DNA from: Hymenoscyphus infarciens
Taxonomy: Eukaryota > Ascomycota > Leotiomycetes > Helotiales > Helotiaceae
Direction: 5' to 3'
NCBI GenBank assembly: GCA_001414345.1
Contig: LLCB01000065.1
Location: 62,001-126,000 of the forward strand
Length of the DNA stretch: 64,000 nucleotides
The translations under genes were made by a program, and so were the position numbers. Positions within the stretch are counted from its first letter, which is position 1. Each line of letters opens with the position of its first letter. This document shows, one piece after another, positions 11,452 through 21,866 of the stretch. The notes beneath the pieces were generated by a model, which saw only the letters and a list, made by a program, of their open reading frames with translations, was not told where the DNA came from and did not search any database.

Positions 11452-12964
11452 ATGCGAGAAAAGTGAGTTCTACACGCCGCTCTTTTTAGATTGCTCTTGC
11501 AACTAAGTTTAATGAAAGATCCAAACCAAGCGAACGCGACCTTGAAGAAGGGTAAGATAATACCTCTTCCCAAGTTTTTGATATTATGCTAAAACATCAA
11601 CCAAGCACGACCAAATCAGTCAGCTCTGCGTAAGGAGCCCTATCAGCGCGCTTGTCTTGTTCCAAAACCAAAAGCACATTCAAGACCACCACCAAACAAA
11701 GTGAAGGAGAAGGGGAAGGAAAAGGAGTAAGAGATTTCTTCCCGGATCGCTCAATCTCCAAACTGACTGTTTTTTCTCCCGGGAGGACGTAGTTCCGGTG
11801 GCTTTGTAAGATATTACTTCCCAAATTGCTCGATCTATAGACTGAGTCTTTTATCCAGACAGGATGATCATCACCAAGTAGTGTAAGTTCTTCATTCCCA
11901 AATTTCTTGATCCGTAAACTGAGTCGTTTATCCAGGCAAGAGGAGAATGGCGAAGATGTGTAAGATATTCATTCAGTTTGTTGGTCATACTGGAGGATCT
12001 AATGCCTTTCAAAGTAACCCGGCACAAGAGGCTGATGCTGTGTAAATTCATTACCTCCTTCTTATACATCACTATGTTTTGCTGATTGTAGTTTTAAGCC
12101 GAGAGATCTTGAGTCGACAGTAAGCATTTCTATCAATTCGAGTAATTTAGTAGACTTGCTAAGCAAAGTTTGCCACTGTAGAGATGAGTCGACCATCAAT
12201 TGGTTGTTAGTATTCTCCAAAACCATCTTTAACAAGAATCCACACTTACATATTCATATAGGAGGGAGGAATTTGTCCATGTGTTAGTCACCCAACAACA
12301 TTTGAGCAACGTGATGACTAGTGCTAAATAATTTTGTTTCAGCATCACCACAAAGTCCGAAGAGTAAGTCTTATTGGATTGCTTCACAAGTCAAAGTAGA
12401 CACTGACAAGAATTAAAGGAACGAGGAAGACAAGGCTCTGTTAGTATTTGCAATGCAATCTCATTTACACCACTAACGGGGAACGTTTTAGCAAGCGCAG
12501 CGCTAAAACCTTGTAAGTCACGGTGAACTTTGGAAATACCACTAGACTTGCATCTGATTTTCTGTGTTTATTAGCTTTGATGCTAGGAATGCCGAGTAAG
12601 CCATGCACTCGCTTTGCCAGATTCATTACTGACATGACTACTATTTATAGGGACAAGGAGAAAGCAGAGAAGGAAAAGAAGGAGAAAGAGAAAGCAGAGA
12701 AGGTCAAAAAGTATGTTGAAGCTGTTTTGGAGAGTTTTTCCAAGAACTTCACTGACACAGAAATTTTAGACATCGGAAAAGGAATTTTTGTATGAAATAG
12801 TAAGTTGCCAATCACTTCTAGGTTTAGTTGAATTACTTACCTAAGCTTGCAGTTTTGTACCAACCTTAGGGGTCGCTGCAGGGATTGCAGCTTGTGTGCT
12901 TGCTGGTATGCAACTCCAAGCGGCGATGCATCCACAACCAACGCCAACAGCGCCAAAGGCTTAA
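11452..12964 (+). CDS. Microexon gene: charged protein with C-terminal membrane helix
   Basis: Exons: 11452-11462, 11519-11551, 11606-11629, 11685-11726, 11859-11882, 11936-11959, 12015-12041, 12099-12119, 12182-12205, 12262-12282, 12343-12363, 12419-12439, 12492-12512, 12575-12595, 12651-12710, 12761-12799, 12853-12964. Every internal exon is a multiple of 3 nt (21-60 nt), every intron is 50-85 nt except one of 132 nt, and all introns interrupt a codon after its second base. Joined, they give one open frame of 181 residues. Donors (GTAAG or GTTAG) recur about every 79 bp. The protein is hydrophilic and acidic/basic mixed, with a Lys/Glu coiled-coil-like stretch (EKAEKEKKEKEKAEKVKK), then a basic patch (NFRHRKRNF), then a hydrophobic helix (VPTLGVAAGIAACVLAG) and a short Pro-rich tail ending APKA. 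No signal peptide is seen, so a tail-anchored membrane protein is likely. The first two exons are the least certain. No family is recognised. Confidence 0.7.
11727..11959 (+). repeat. Three tandem copies of an intron+exon unit
   Basis: Units starting at 11727, 11806 and 11883 (79, 77 and 77 bp) align throughout. Each has donor GTAAG, then a shared block around TTCCCAAATTGCTCGATC, ACTGAGTC and TTATCCAG, then a 20-24 nt exon. They show recent duplication of an intron-plus-microexon module. The first unit's exon (11786-11805) is only 20 nt and cannot be joined in frame, so it looks like a relic. Confidence 0.75.
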
Positions 12965-13055
12965 GGAAGGAAAGGATAATGTACTAGGGAAAGAGTTTGT
13001 TTTATATGTCACACACACAGCTTAGGGCATTTAGGCAACCCGAAAGGAAATGATC

Positions 13056-15338
13056 CTACTCAACCCTCTCAAACCAAATCTTCTCCTCCCCCAACTCTGG
13101 CTCGAACCTCACCCCGAAACTCCCCACTTCACCCTTAGAATTGATCTTAAACTCCGCCGGCGCATACGATGGAGCAACCACACTCGGCGCCTCAATCGGC
13201 TCATAATCCACCATGAAGAACTCCCCACTAACATGTTTCAGATCCAGCTTTATCTTCCAAGTCACATTCGCGCGTTCGGCACATAGATGTTGAGGGACAA
13301 AGGGTGAGTAGGTGGGAGGACAGAGCTCGAGAGTAATGTTGTGGTAGGCGGGGTGAAAGTAGGTTCCTGTGTATTTCTCTAAAGGAAGGGATAGAGGGAG
13401 CGGTGGCGAGGGGATGTTGGGGTAGGTGGCTTTGGTGCTGTTTTTGTAGGCTTCTCGGGCGTCTTTTAAGCGTTGGTCGTTGCTGTGTAGGTTGATTAGT
13501 GGTTGATGGTTTCGAGGAGCGACTTTGCGTTGAAGGAAAGGGGGTTTCTCTCGGATTGTGGGAGAAGGAAAGAGTATCGGTTGCCCATTTGGAGCTTTCG
13601 GGGCAGGGATGTGAAGAGGGAAGTGGCTTACAGTTTGTTCCAGTCACACCGTTTATCGGCTGGGGTATTCAGCTTATCATCAATGAGTTGCCACCGGAGT
13701 GCCAATTCCACTGCATTCGATGTTGTACCTGTATTTCCAAAAGCGACGACGCCATAGTTGAGCTTTGGGAAGAAAACTGCATAGACCAGAAATTAGTTTC
13801 ATCTCATGAAACATCTTGAGCTCAAGTCTACTTACTAACTTCAGCCCCAAAAGCTTCCATCCCCCCAGAATGTTCAAAATATTCATATCCGTGATAGATA
13901 CCGGCAAACCAGCCCAATGCGTAAGTACGCGTACCCGTAAACGGATTTGGGTTGTAAAAGTATGGCGGGAAAGAACGCGGTGTAAGTAAAGCTGTGATAT
14001 CTTCTTTTGATAGCGGACCCGTGTGAGTTATTAAAGATTTTAACCATTTGGCATAGTCGAGGACATTGGAGATTATAGCTCCGGCTCCAGAGACAGCTTC
14101 AAATCCCTGCTCGGGGACCTCTTGGAATTTATTTTGGTAGTAGACATATCCTTGTGCGAAGTGTTCAGGGCCTGCTCGAGCGGTTTCGGCAGAAAAGTAC
14201 TTGAATGTCGTTAGTATTGGATATGGATGTTGATTGCGTTGGGTAAGTTGAGATACGAAAATAAGAAATGTGAACTCCCTAGAAGAGAAGAGAGGAAGAA
14301 GTGGCAGAGTTCAAGAATCCCAAACAAATAGAGAACGAATTTCCTCTCAAACGAGAAACCAAGAGAGCGTCAGCAGCAGAATGAAGCACTTGCTTCGCAT
14401 ACGAAAAGCAAAGCATGCTCGAAAAAGAAATCCAAAATCAAACATACCGTAGACTTCATCCCAAGTGGTTCCCAAATCTTCTCCCTTAAATAATCACCCA
14501 GCCACTGCCCCGTCAAAGTCTCCACCACATAACTAGCCGTAGCGTACAGCACTACATACTCATCAGTCACCCCATCCTCAAAAACAAACCCCCTCTCCTC
14601 AAAACTTACTGTTACAATAAATCCACTTCTCCCGAAACCCCCCTGCCAACCCCAAATTCCTCAACCCCCTAACCACATCTCTCAACCCATACGTCCTCCC
14701 CTCCTCATCCTTCCCCCCATAGGACAAATCATGGCGCGGCACCCCAGCGCGAAGAGAAAGGAGATCCTCGATAGTAGCATGTTCCGTACGGTACGGGTCT
14801 TGAAGAACAAAGTCATCTCGTATGATCTCAGAAATTGGAGTTTTCCAGCCTTTCTCCAGAACCTTGTGTTCCTTGGAGGAGATGAGAATTGCAAGGGCGG
14901 CGGCTGTGAAGGCTTTACTGGTGGATGCGCCGTGGAAGAGGGTTTCTGGCGTTACGGGTGTGGAGGGGAGGGTTGCGAAGCCGTAACCCTGGGTTGAGTG
15001 TTAGTTGAGTTTTATTTCTTTCACCTTTTGCTTATCTTATAACTTCCACTGAGAAAATGATTCTTGAAAATCAATTGCTTTGAGACGGGGGAAGGAAGGA
15101 AGGAGAGAAAGAGCAATGGGACAGGACTGCATACCTCAGCCCACGTATTCTCCCCATCAACAACACTAATGGCAACCCCGGGAACATTCCATCTCTTCAA
15201 ATTCTCCTCTGCCAATTTTTTGAAGTCGGTATTAAATGGATTCGCATTATCTTCTTTCAGTGGGTTCTGCTGTGCCGCAGTGAGTGGGAGAACCATAGCT
15301 ATTGAGGTTATAGAGACAAGATGCGAAAACTCAAGCAT
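13056..15338 (-). pseudogene. Secreted beta-lactamase-fold serine hydrolase, frameshifted
   Basis: Exons 15338-15135, 14988-14610, 14551-14448, 14199-13836, 13777-13632, 13482-13056, all with GT-AG borders. The N-terminus is a signal peptide (LVSITSIAMVLPLTAA). The fold belongs to the class C beta-lactamase/penicillin-binding family. Visible catalytic motifs are SxxK as STSK (residues about 90-93), YxN as YCN (about 192-194) and an HSGG motif in exon 4. The last exon carries the small beta-barrel region (LEKYTGTYFHPAYHN) and ends KIWFERVE. In exon 5 the family-typical reading needs one base fewer in a five-base homopolymer (13739-13743): before it the frame reads FFPKLNYGVVAF, after it GNTGTTSNAVELAL. 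As written the product stops early. This is a true lesion or an assembly error. Substrate unknown; such fungal proteins are usually esterase- or peptidase-like rather than antibiotic-degrading. Confidence 0.8.
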
Positions 15339-15878
15339 ATCGCGAAATAAGAGAGATAGTTATGAAGAGGTTTTTTGGGAGACTTTAAATATCATAGATA
15401 GAAGCAATATTGGCTATGAGCACTTAGTTGTTGTTGCCTTGTTGTGGTTACGTATGGTATCTAGGCTACAGGCTTATCAACAGAAGTATCTCGCCGAAAA
15501 ATATCTGTCAATCACTCGCCGATACCCAATGGGGTTTCTTCGTACGTAATATCACACCACAATTCGTTGAGAAAGTACTCGGCAGCATTGTTTTTAAGAA
15601 GTTTATTAGCTTAGCCTTTGCTGAAACACAAGCACAAAGTGTGCGCTATCCTCAACTAAACTAAGAGTTGTATGGGGTATTTGCAGATTGCATACAAAGT
15701 CTTCATGCAACAAGAAGCATATCACTCTGGTTCCGTTGCTCCAAATATTCTCATGACACGAACCCTCCACTGAGTCCAATCCATGCCATTCATTACTGCT
15801 TTCCAAATTCATTTGGTTTCAAAGCAAGCAAGCCGAACTGGCCATAGATTCGTAATTTTGTTCATTCCACAGCACCTC
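15339..15878. other. Intergenic; upstream region of the hydrolase gene
   Basis: No gene. It lies between the start of the hydrolase gene and the end of the next gene on the same strand, so it should hold the hydrolase promoter. Confidence 0.5.
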
Positions 15879-17728
15879 TCATAGCTCCTCTTCCACCTCA
15901 GCCTGGATAGCAGGCTCTGGAAGTGGACTGTGGGCAGCTTCGGCCGCAGCTACGATGTCTCCCATTCCACTTGCAAATCCCATACCCAAACGCTTTTGCA
16001 TTGATTCATTTTCTGGGCCATTCAGACTCGCTCTGTGTCTCTTGAGGGGGCTTCCAATATTACTGTCATCAGGTAAAGCTCCGCCAAAGATATTGCTTGA
16101 GAGAGTGGGGTTTGCGTTTGGATCTGAATCGGCAGGAGGAGTAGCACCAACCGAAGTACTACCGATAGACCCAGGTGATGGTCGATTCGATGGCTCAAAG
16201 GAGTGTTGGCGTTTTAGCTATTACTAGGAGTCAGCTATGTTGTTTCACATGAAGTACAACAAGACTTACCTTGATTTGTCTTACACCATCAGCTAATTCG
16301 ACCTGAGACTTGGCATCATCTGGGCTCAGCCTTGTCTTTACATCCTTATCTTCAACATCCTCCATCTTTAATATTTCAGGGTCGTCGTCATCATCATCAC
16401 TGTCTTCGTCCATAGCGCCACCTCCCAAGCTCCCATTACTCTTCTTTCTTGCTTTGCTCTTCCGATTGGATCCATCAGTATCTCGAAATGCAGAGAAGCC
16501 AACTGTTCCACCGGGTTTAAGAGGGGTAAGGTTTCCAAAGTCGAGTTGGGTTGAACGCCTCTTGGTGGCACTGGTTCCAGCCTTCTGATGCTTTGATGCT
16601 AATATACCCATCTTCTGCAATTGGCCTGTAAGATTTGTTAGTACGACTATTGGTAAAACAAGGACTAAGTTACTTACGTTCGCCTCTGTAGAAGAAAGTG
16701 AAAACAGCAAAAGGCTTGTCTGGGCCATCGATTCCGGTGACAGTTTGAGTGCTGATAGATTTTGGGTCCAAGGTTTTTGGTTTGGCGAAACTCGTGGTAT
16801 GATCAATATCGGCCCCATCACCACCTTCCTTATTCTTCGATCCCTCCTCGTCATCATCGTGAGCATCGAATTGTGGCGAGTATTCTCCCCTCTTGATCTC
16901 ACCAGAAGCCAACACACGAAACATGGCGACCTTGATCTGTCCTGCGGCTTCTGGGAGGTCATCGTCGTCGGAATCAGAGGTAAAGGCATCGTCGTCATCA
17001 GACAGTTTTTCCACCGGCGACCCCTCGTCTGCCCCATATCTCAAGACGTTCGATCCAGACCCTGGAGGCTTTCGCGCAGAAATCATTGAATTTCCATCGT
17101 CGTCGCTACTCTTTTCTTCCTTCCTACGGGTGCGACGCTTCTCGAACTTTTGTCTGCGCTTCTCAATCTTAGCCGCCGCATCCTGGCCATCCAAGTCAAG
17201 CCCATTCAACCATCGCTCCAAACCAACTTCTCGAAACAAGAATTCTCTTTCGGCAAGACCTCCTCCTTCGGAACTAGGCACTTGAACCCAGCGTGAATTT
17301 ACCCATGTTTCTTCGCCCGGCCGCAGTAGTGTAGCCACCTCCTCCTTTGCTCGGCCATCAAAGTAGATATAGGCAGCAATCGTTTCATTTTCGGATTTGG
17401 TTATAGGAACGTATGGAGGGACTGATCCGCCAGTTCGTGTAGGTGTGCCAGGCAGACCAGCGACAGTGTGGGGTTGAGGGTTTTGGTTTTGCGGCGTTAG
17501 CTTTGGTGCGGAGTATGGAACAGGCAGACCGGGGGTGAGGAGGGTGATTGAAATGGCGAATTTGGAAGGCTCCGGCTTGTTGGTCGTAGCATCTTGTGGT
17601 ATCTTAGGTTTGGGAACCGGAATATAGGTAGTCACACGGGAGACTCTGGACTGTTTTTGGACTTGGTGTTCTGGAAGCGGAGCGCCCTCGGCGTGGACGC
17701 TGACCGCGATGCCCTTGAAGCATGGCAT
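15879..17728 (-). CDS. DUF7918-like protein with acidic nuclear-type tail
   Basis: Three exons (17728-16678, 16625-16270, 16217-15879) give 581 residues, with introns of 52 and 52 nt. The N-terminal 200 or so residues look like the fungal DUF7918 beta-rich domain (MPCFKGIAVSVHAEGAPLPE, then AAYIYFDGRAKEEVATLLRP). It is followed by a basic coiled stretch (AAKIEKRRQKFEKRRTRRK), repeated Asp-rich runs (SDDDDAFTSDSDDDD, EDSDDDDDDPEILKMED), and a C-terminal half with NLS-like clusters (KSKARKK, LKRHR). Composition suggests a nuclear or chromatin-associated protein; that is inference. The domain call rests on resemblance and should be treated as tentative. It is divergent from NTF2 across a 1.6-kb spacer. 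Confidence 0.75.
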
Positions 17729-19363
17729 AGTGCTTCAATTGGAGCCGCGGCAACCGAAGCTGCGCAGCAGGTGGATTGCGGGGAGGGAGATATCGATTTC
17801 GAGATGCGCGTGTCGCAGTCTCGAGAGCTCTCGAGGGTGAGTTTTTGGGATTGCGGGTTGGCGGTGGGGGAGGCTGAGGATTCGAGGTATCAAAGCTCTA
17901 GGACGAGATGGGGTATCGTATTGATTTGAAAAGAGTGCAAGTAGATCGGATCGGTGAGCGGACTGCGAAAAGCAGTGCTCCTTGGTTGTGGTTGCTCTGA
18001 TTGTCAGATCGGTGATTGACTTGAGAGCAAGAGTTGTCAAAACTGATTTGTTTTGGGGTGGGCAGCCAACAATATGGCAAGTCGGTTCCGCGGCTGAGGT
18101 GGAGGTGAGGTTATGGCAGACGCGCATTAGTGTCACACGTAGAAACTTCACCGTCATTAGGGCCGAAATTGAGATGCTAGTTAAGACAAGAGTTAATAAG
18201 AGTCACACTATTAAACATTCATCTGACTGAGAATCACGAGTGAATGTTCACAGCAAAATTCACAGCAATATTGCTTCTTCATTAAATGAAATACTAGGTA
18301 TATCTTTGTCGCTGATGTGTTCATGGATCGGTTCACCTTTAAAAGATTGAGCCTAGGAATATTTTCCAAGAAGAAAATTTTTGAAAATGAAAATTGTTAT
18401 TATACTACTACGAAAGCTTGTCTCTGTAAAAACACAAACCATCCCAAGCCAAAATTGACTTCATCATCTTCTAGATCAAGCGTTGGTATAAGGACAAGTA
18501 AAACGCTTGGTCATGGTTCTCGACCACCCACCCACCGGTATCAAAAACAAATTCATTGTTTGAGAAGGTTTAGAAACTCGATTTTTTTCTCGATCAATCC
18601 GTTATGGTAATCCGCAAACATCTCGCACAATAAGATAGGTAAAGCCGAAGAGCAGTGACCAAACTTCTTCTAAAGCTACTTATGAAAACCCTATTTCTTC
18701 CGTTAGCCACTGTATGATGCGAAGCAGCATAGAGAGAGAAGATAGAGCTTAAGGACTCAGATTGTTGAGCTTGACATGCTATTTTGAATAATCATGAATT
18801 TTCATTTGGCCGTTCTTAAGGCAAAGATATCGTCATTGTGAAGGAAACTGGGGAGGGAAAATTTCTGGAAAACGTACCATAAATTGTGTACTGCCAGCAC
18901 TTGGCGATTGATTAGCATAGTCTCCGACCCAAAGCACTTGGGCAGTCATTTCGTCACACAAAAAGAGTACCGTGACGGGACTCCTGGGTAGAGGATATCA
19001 TGTGCTCTTGAGGCTCAACATGACGGAGACTCGTGGTGGAAGCCTCATGAGCTGTCTGAACCTTCTTCGCTCTTCTGGCTGCTGCTCTTCCGGGTCGAGG
19101 AATAACAGATGCTATGCTGTGAATGGCGAGCGAAGGTGGCGGAAGTGTTCCAGGTTGGCGTTGGCAGAAGAAAAGTTGGGCAGAAAAAGAAAAGCGGCCT
19201 AAGTAGTCTTTTTCTCGAATCACGCCAAGCCGCTAGGCCATTTAAGGTCAAGTACACTTCATCCTCCCTCCCCTCCCACTACCCCACCAAGCAACAACAA
19301 ACCCCGTAACAGAACACCTCGAGCAGAACATCTACCAGAAGATTTTTCCGGCAGAAAGACAAG
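17729..19363. other. Divergent intergenic region
   Basis: It separates the DUF7918-like gene (minus) from NTF2 (plus) and should hold both promoters. Open frames within it overlap on opposite strands and have no protein-like features. Confidence 0.45.
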
Positions 19364-20156
19364 ATGGCAGGTAAGTCATTCGCGCACCATTTCCTAACAC
19401 TGACTCTGCTTGTCTACTTCTCGGCGCATGGACCTCATGATGCTTCCTCCATTTGCTAACAGTCCTGCTAGACTTCACAAATATCGCGAGTGAGTGGCCC
19501 TTCTCTACATACATGAGGCTCTGCAGACTGCAGACTCATGCGCTTCCATATCCGAAAACAACTATCTTCCAAACATGCCACCGCATATGCGCCGTAACAG
19601 CGCTGACCGAATCCTGCAGAGCAGTTCACTGAATACTACTACAACCAGTTCGATGAGGACCGGACGAAGTTGGCTCCTCTATACGTGAGTCTTAGGCAAG
19701 AAGAGATAGGAATAACTGCATACTGACTGGCATAGCGTCAAGAGTCCATGTTGACTTTTGAGTCGTCCTCAATCGGTGGCGCAGGTGCTATTGTTGAGAA
19801 ACTTACTGTAAGATTGCGCAAGTCTCCGACAAAATGAGTAGCCTAACTAGGTCTTCCCCAGAGTCTTCCTTTCCAAAAGGTTAAGCACGCAGTATCAACC
19901 CTTGATGCTCAACCATCCAACACAACTGGCGGCATCTTGATCCTTGTTACCGGAGCCCTCTTGGTAAGTTCGAAATCAAGGCCGAGTCCAGATTTACACA
20001 CCGCGCTGTCGCGAATCCCAATACTGATCAAATTCCGAAATCTAGGTCGATGAGGAACAGCGACCGATGAACTACAGCCAAACCTTCCAACTCCTCCCAG
20101 ATGGCGCCGGAAGCTACTTCATCTTCAACGACATCTTCAAGTTGGTATTCGGATAG
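19364..20156 (+). CDS. NTF2: Nuclear transport factor 2
   Basis: NTF2 imports RanGDP into the nucleus by binding FG nucleoporins. Six exons (19364-19370, 19472-19489, 19620-19684, 19736-19807, 19862-19963, 20046-20156) give 124 residues, the family's usual length. Diagnostic segments are EYYYNQFDEDRTKLAPLY, ESMLTFESSSIGGAGAIVEK, LTSLPFQKVKH and NYSQTFQLLPDGAGSYFIFN, ending NDIFKLVFG. The first two exons are only 7 and 18 nt, which is why the start is easily missed: ATG GCA G is joined to ACTTCACAAATATC. All borders are GT-AG. Confidence 0.96.
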
Positions 20157-21159
20157 ATTGGCATGAGGGATGGTGGTGTTTGGGGACACGAAACTTGATT
20201 GAGGAGACAATATCGAGGTTTCTGGAAGGGTTATCTCGGGATATTAGAGGAATAAACCCGTGGCCGCCACAGCAGAGTATATCATGAAGGAGTCTCGTCT
20301 CTCAATCTAGAGTAGACACATTTGCCCCCGCGACCTATGCGCGACGTGATTTGCATTACGCGGCCGCTTTTTTGCTCGTTCTTGCGACTAACAAAACAGA
20401 ATTCGTACACGATTAGGCTTCCATTTTTGGCAACAGTCTCCCAGATGCGACCCAACAAGACGTTCCATCTTCTAGGTGACAACCTTCGGTCCGTCGCTGC
20501 GCATCGTGTTTTTGAAAGACCAACTGGTGTAACCATTGAGGCTACGAGGAGATGACAGCTTGCGCGCTTCGTGATCGGACTCTAAAAAATGACCAACGAT
20601 CCGATTTGCGAAGCTAGGTCAGCATGAAGAGATGGAAGTCTAAGGGTTGATTGTTTGAGACGTAACAGAAAACACGGCAATAAACAGCTCCGGAATTCTC
20701 TCCACCAAAGACCAAGCGGAGTGGTAACTTTAATCGTGACTCTATCATGTATCTTTGGGAGAGTGGAATCTCCTCTTACAATTAAAAGCAAACAATAAGC
20801 CGAGTCGCCATTTTATTTTTTATTTTAAACCCCTGGAATTTCGTTGCCTGGGGATCAGCTCTCAGCCTCGTTCAGAAGCTTGCGACTGCGCTAGTTCCGC
20901 AGCCACGTTACCACGTACTTCTTTCTTACAGTTTGTGAGGAACCGAACATCAGACCAAACCCTCTCCTCTTTCCCCCCATCAAACTGCCTACCTCTACCC
21001 TCAATCACGAATCTCAATTTCCGATTCACGAATACGATACATTAACGTCTCTAAAATAAGAAGTACCTACAGATCGTGCCAGAAGTCGCCAAGGCGCATT
21101 TGTTCTTTAGTACACACTACCACCTTGATCTACCCCGGAATCGATCCCGACACGCCAAC
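20157..21159. other. Intergenic between NTF2 and TVP18
   Basis: It holds the NTF2 3' UTR and the TVP18 promoter. No further gene is supported. Confidence 0.5.
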
Positions 21160-21866
21160 ATGACGATCGCAGAAGAGTTCGCGACGAGAAATTTTAGTAG
21201 GTACTCTGCAGAGACGGAGGTATCAATGGCAGAAGGCTAATTCGTGGTTTGTAGGTATTTATGGTCAATGGTAAGCTACATACCACAAGGCGTGTCTAGA
21301 TCGGAGCACCACCAACACTCGCCGATCTGGCGGGAGGGCTGGACAATCTGAAAGGACATGGGGAAGATGGATTGAAAGAGATGTTTCTAGATGGTTACTA
21401 ACATTTTGGTTGATGGTAGGACCGGAGTACTATGCATATTCCTCTGTTTCGCCCTTGGAATCTCGCATCTCTTTCACGTCAGCTTGATGATACTCTTTGG
21501 AGCTCTTTGCCTGTAAGTATTCTCCCTCCCTTCCAACAATCACCCCTAACCTAACCAAACAATAGCGCGAGTTCCTTCCTCATCATCTTCATTGAGATCC
21601 CACTCCTCCTCCGCATCTGTCCTACCTCGTCCAAATTCGACACCTTCATGCGCCGATTCACGACAAACTACATGCGCGCTGGAATCTACCTTGTTATGGG
21701 CATCATCCAGTGGCTTAGCATCATAATTGAGGCCTCGAGTTTGATTGCTGCTGCGATTCTTTTGACGCTGGCCGCTGGGTTTTATGCACTTGCTGGTATC
21801 AAGGGTCAGGGATTCGTGGGAAGTAAGACGCTTGGTGGACAAGGTGTTGCACAGATGATCATCTAA
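21160..21866 (+). CDS. TVP18: Golgi membrane protein TVP18 (one splice junction out of register)
   Basis: TVP18 is a conserved four-helix membrane protein of late Golgi vesicles. Exons: 21160-21196, 21255-21270 (16 nt), about 21420-21512, 21566-21866. The predicted product matches the family (FATRNFSIYGQW, TGVLCIFLCFALGISHLF, FTTNYMRAGIYLVMGIIQW, GFVGSKTLGGQGVAQMII). Between exons 2 and 3 the codon for the conserved Trp (W-T junction) needs TG plus G. The only good acceptor (..GATGGTAG at 21420) is followed directly by ACC, so canonical splicing gives TGA. Either one base is missing in this assembly or the gene is broken at that point. The rest of the frame is intact. Confidence 0.85.

Noticed and set aside
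15064..15549. 161-residue plus-strand frame over the hydrolase 5' end
   Set aside because: Antisense shadow of the signal-peptide exon; no domain features.
16745..17285. Long plus-strand frames over the DUF7918-like gene
   Set aside because: Antisense shadows produced by Asp/Ser-rich codons of the minus-strand gene.
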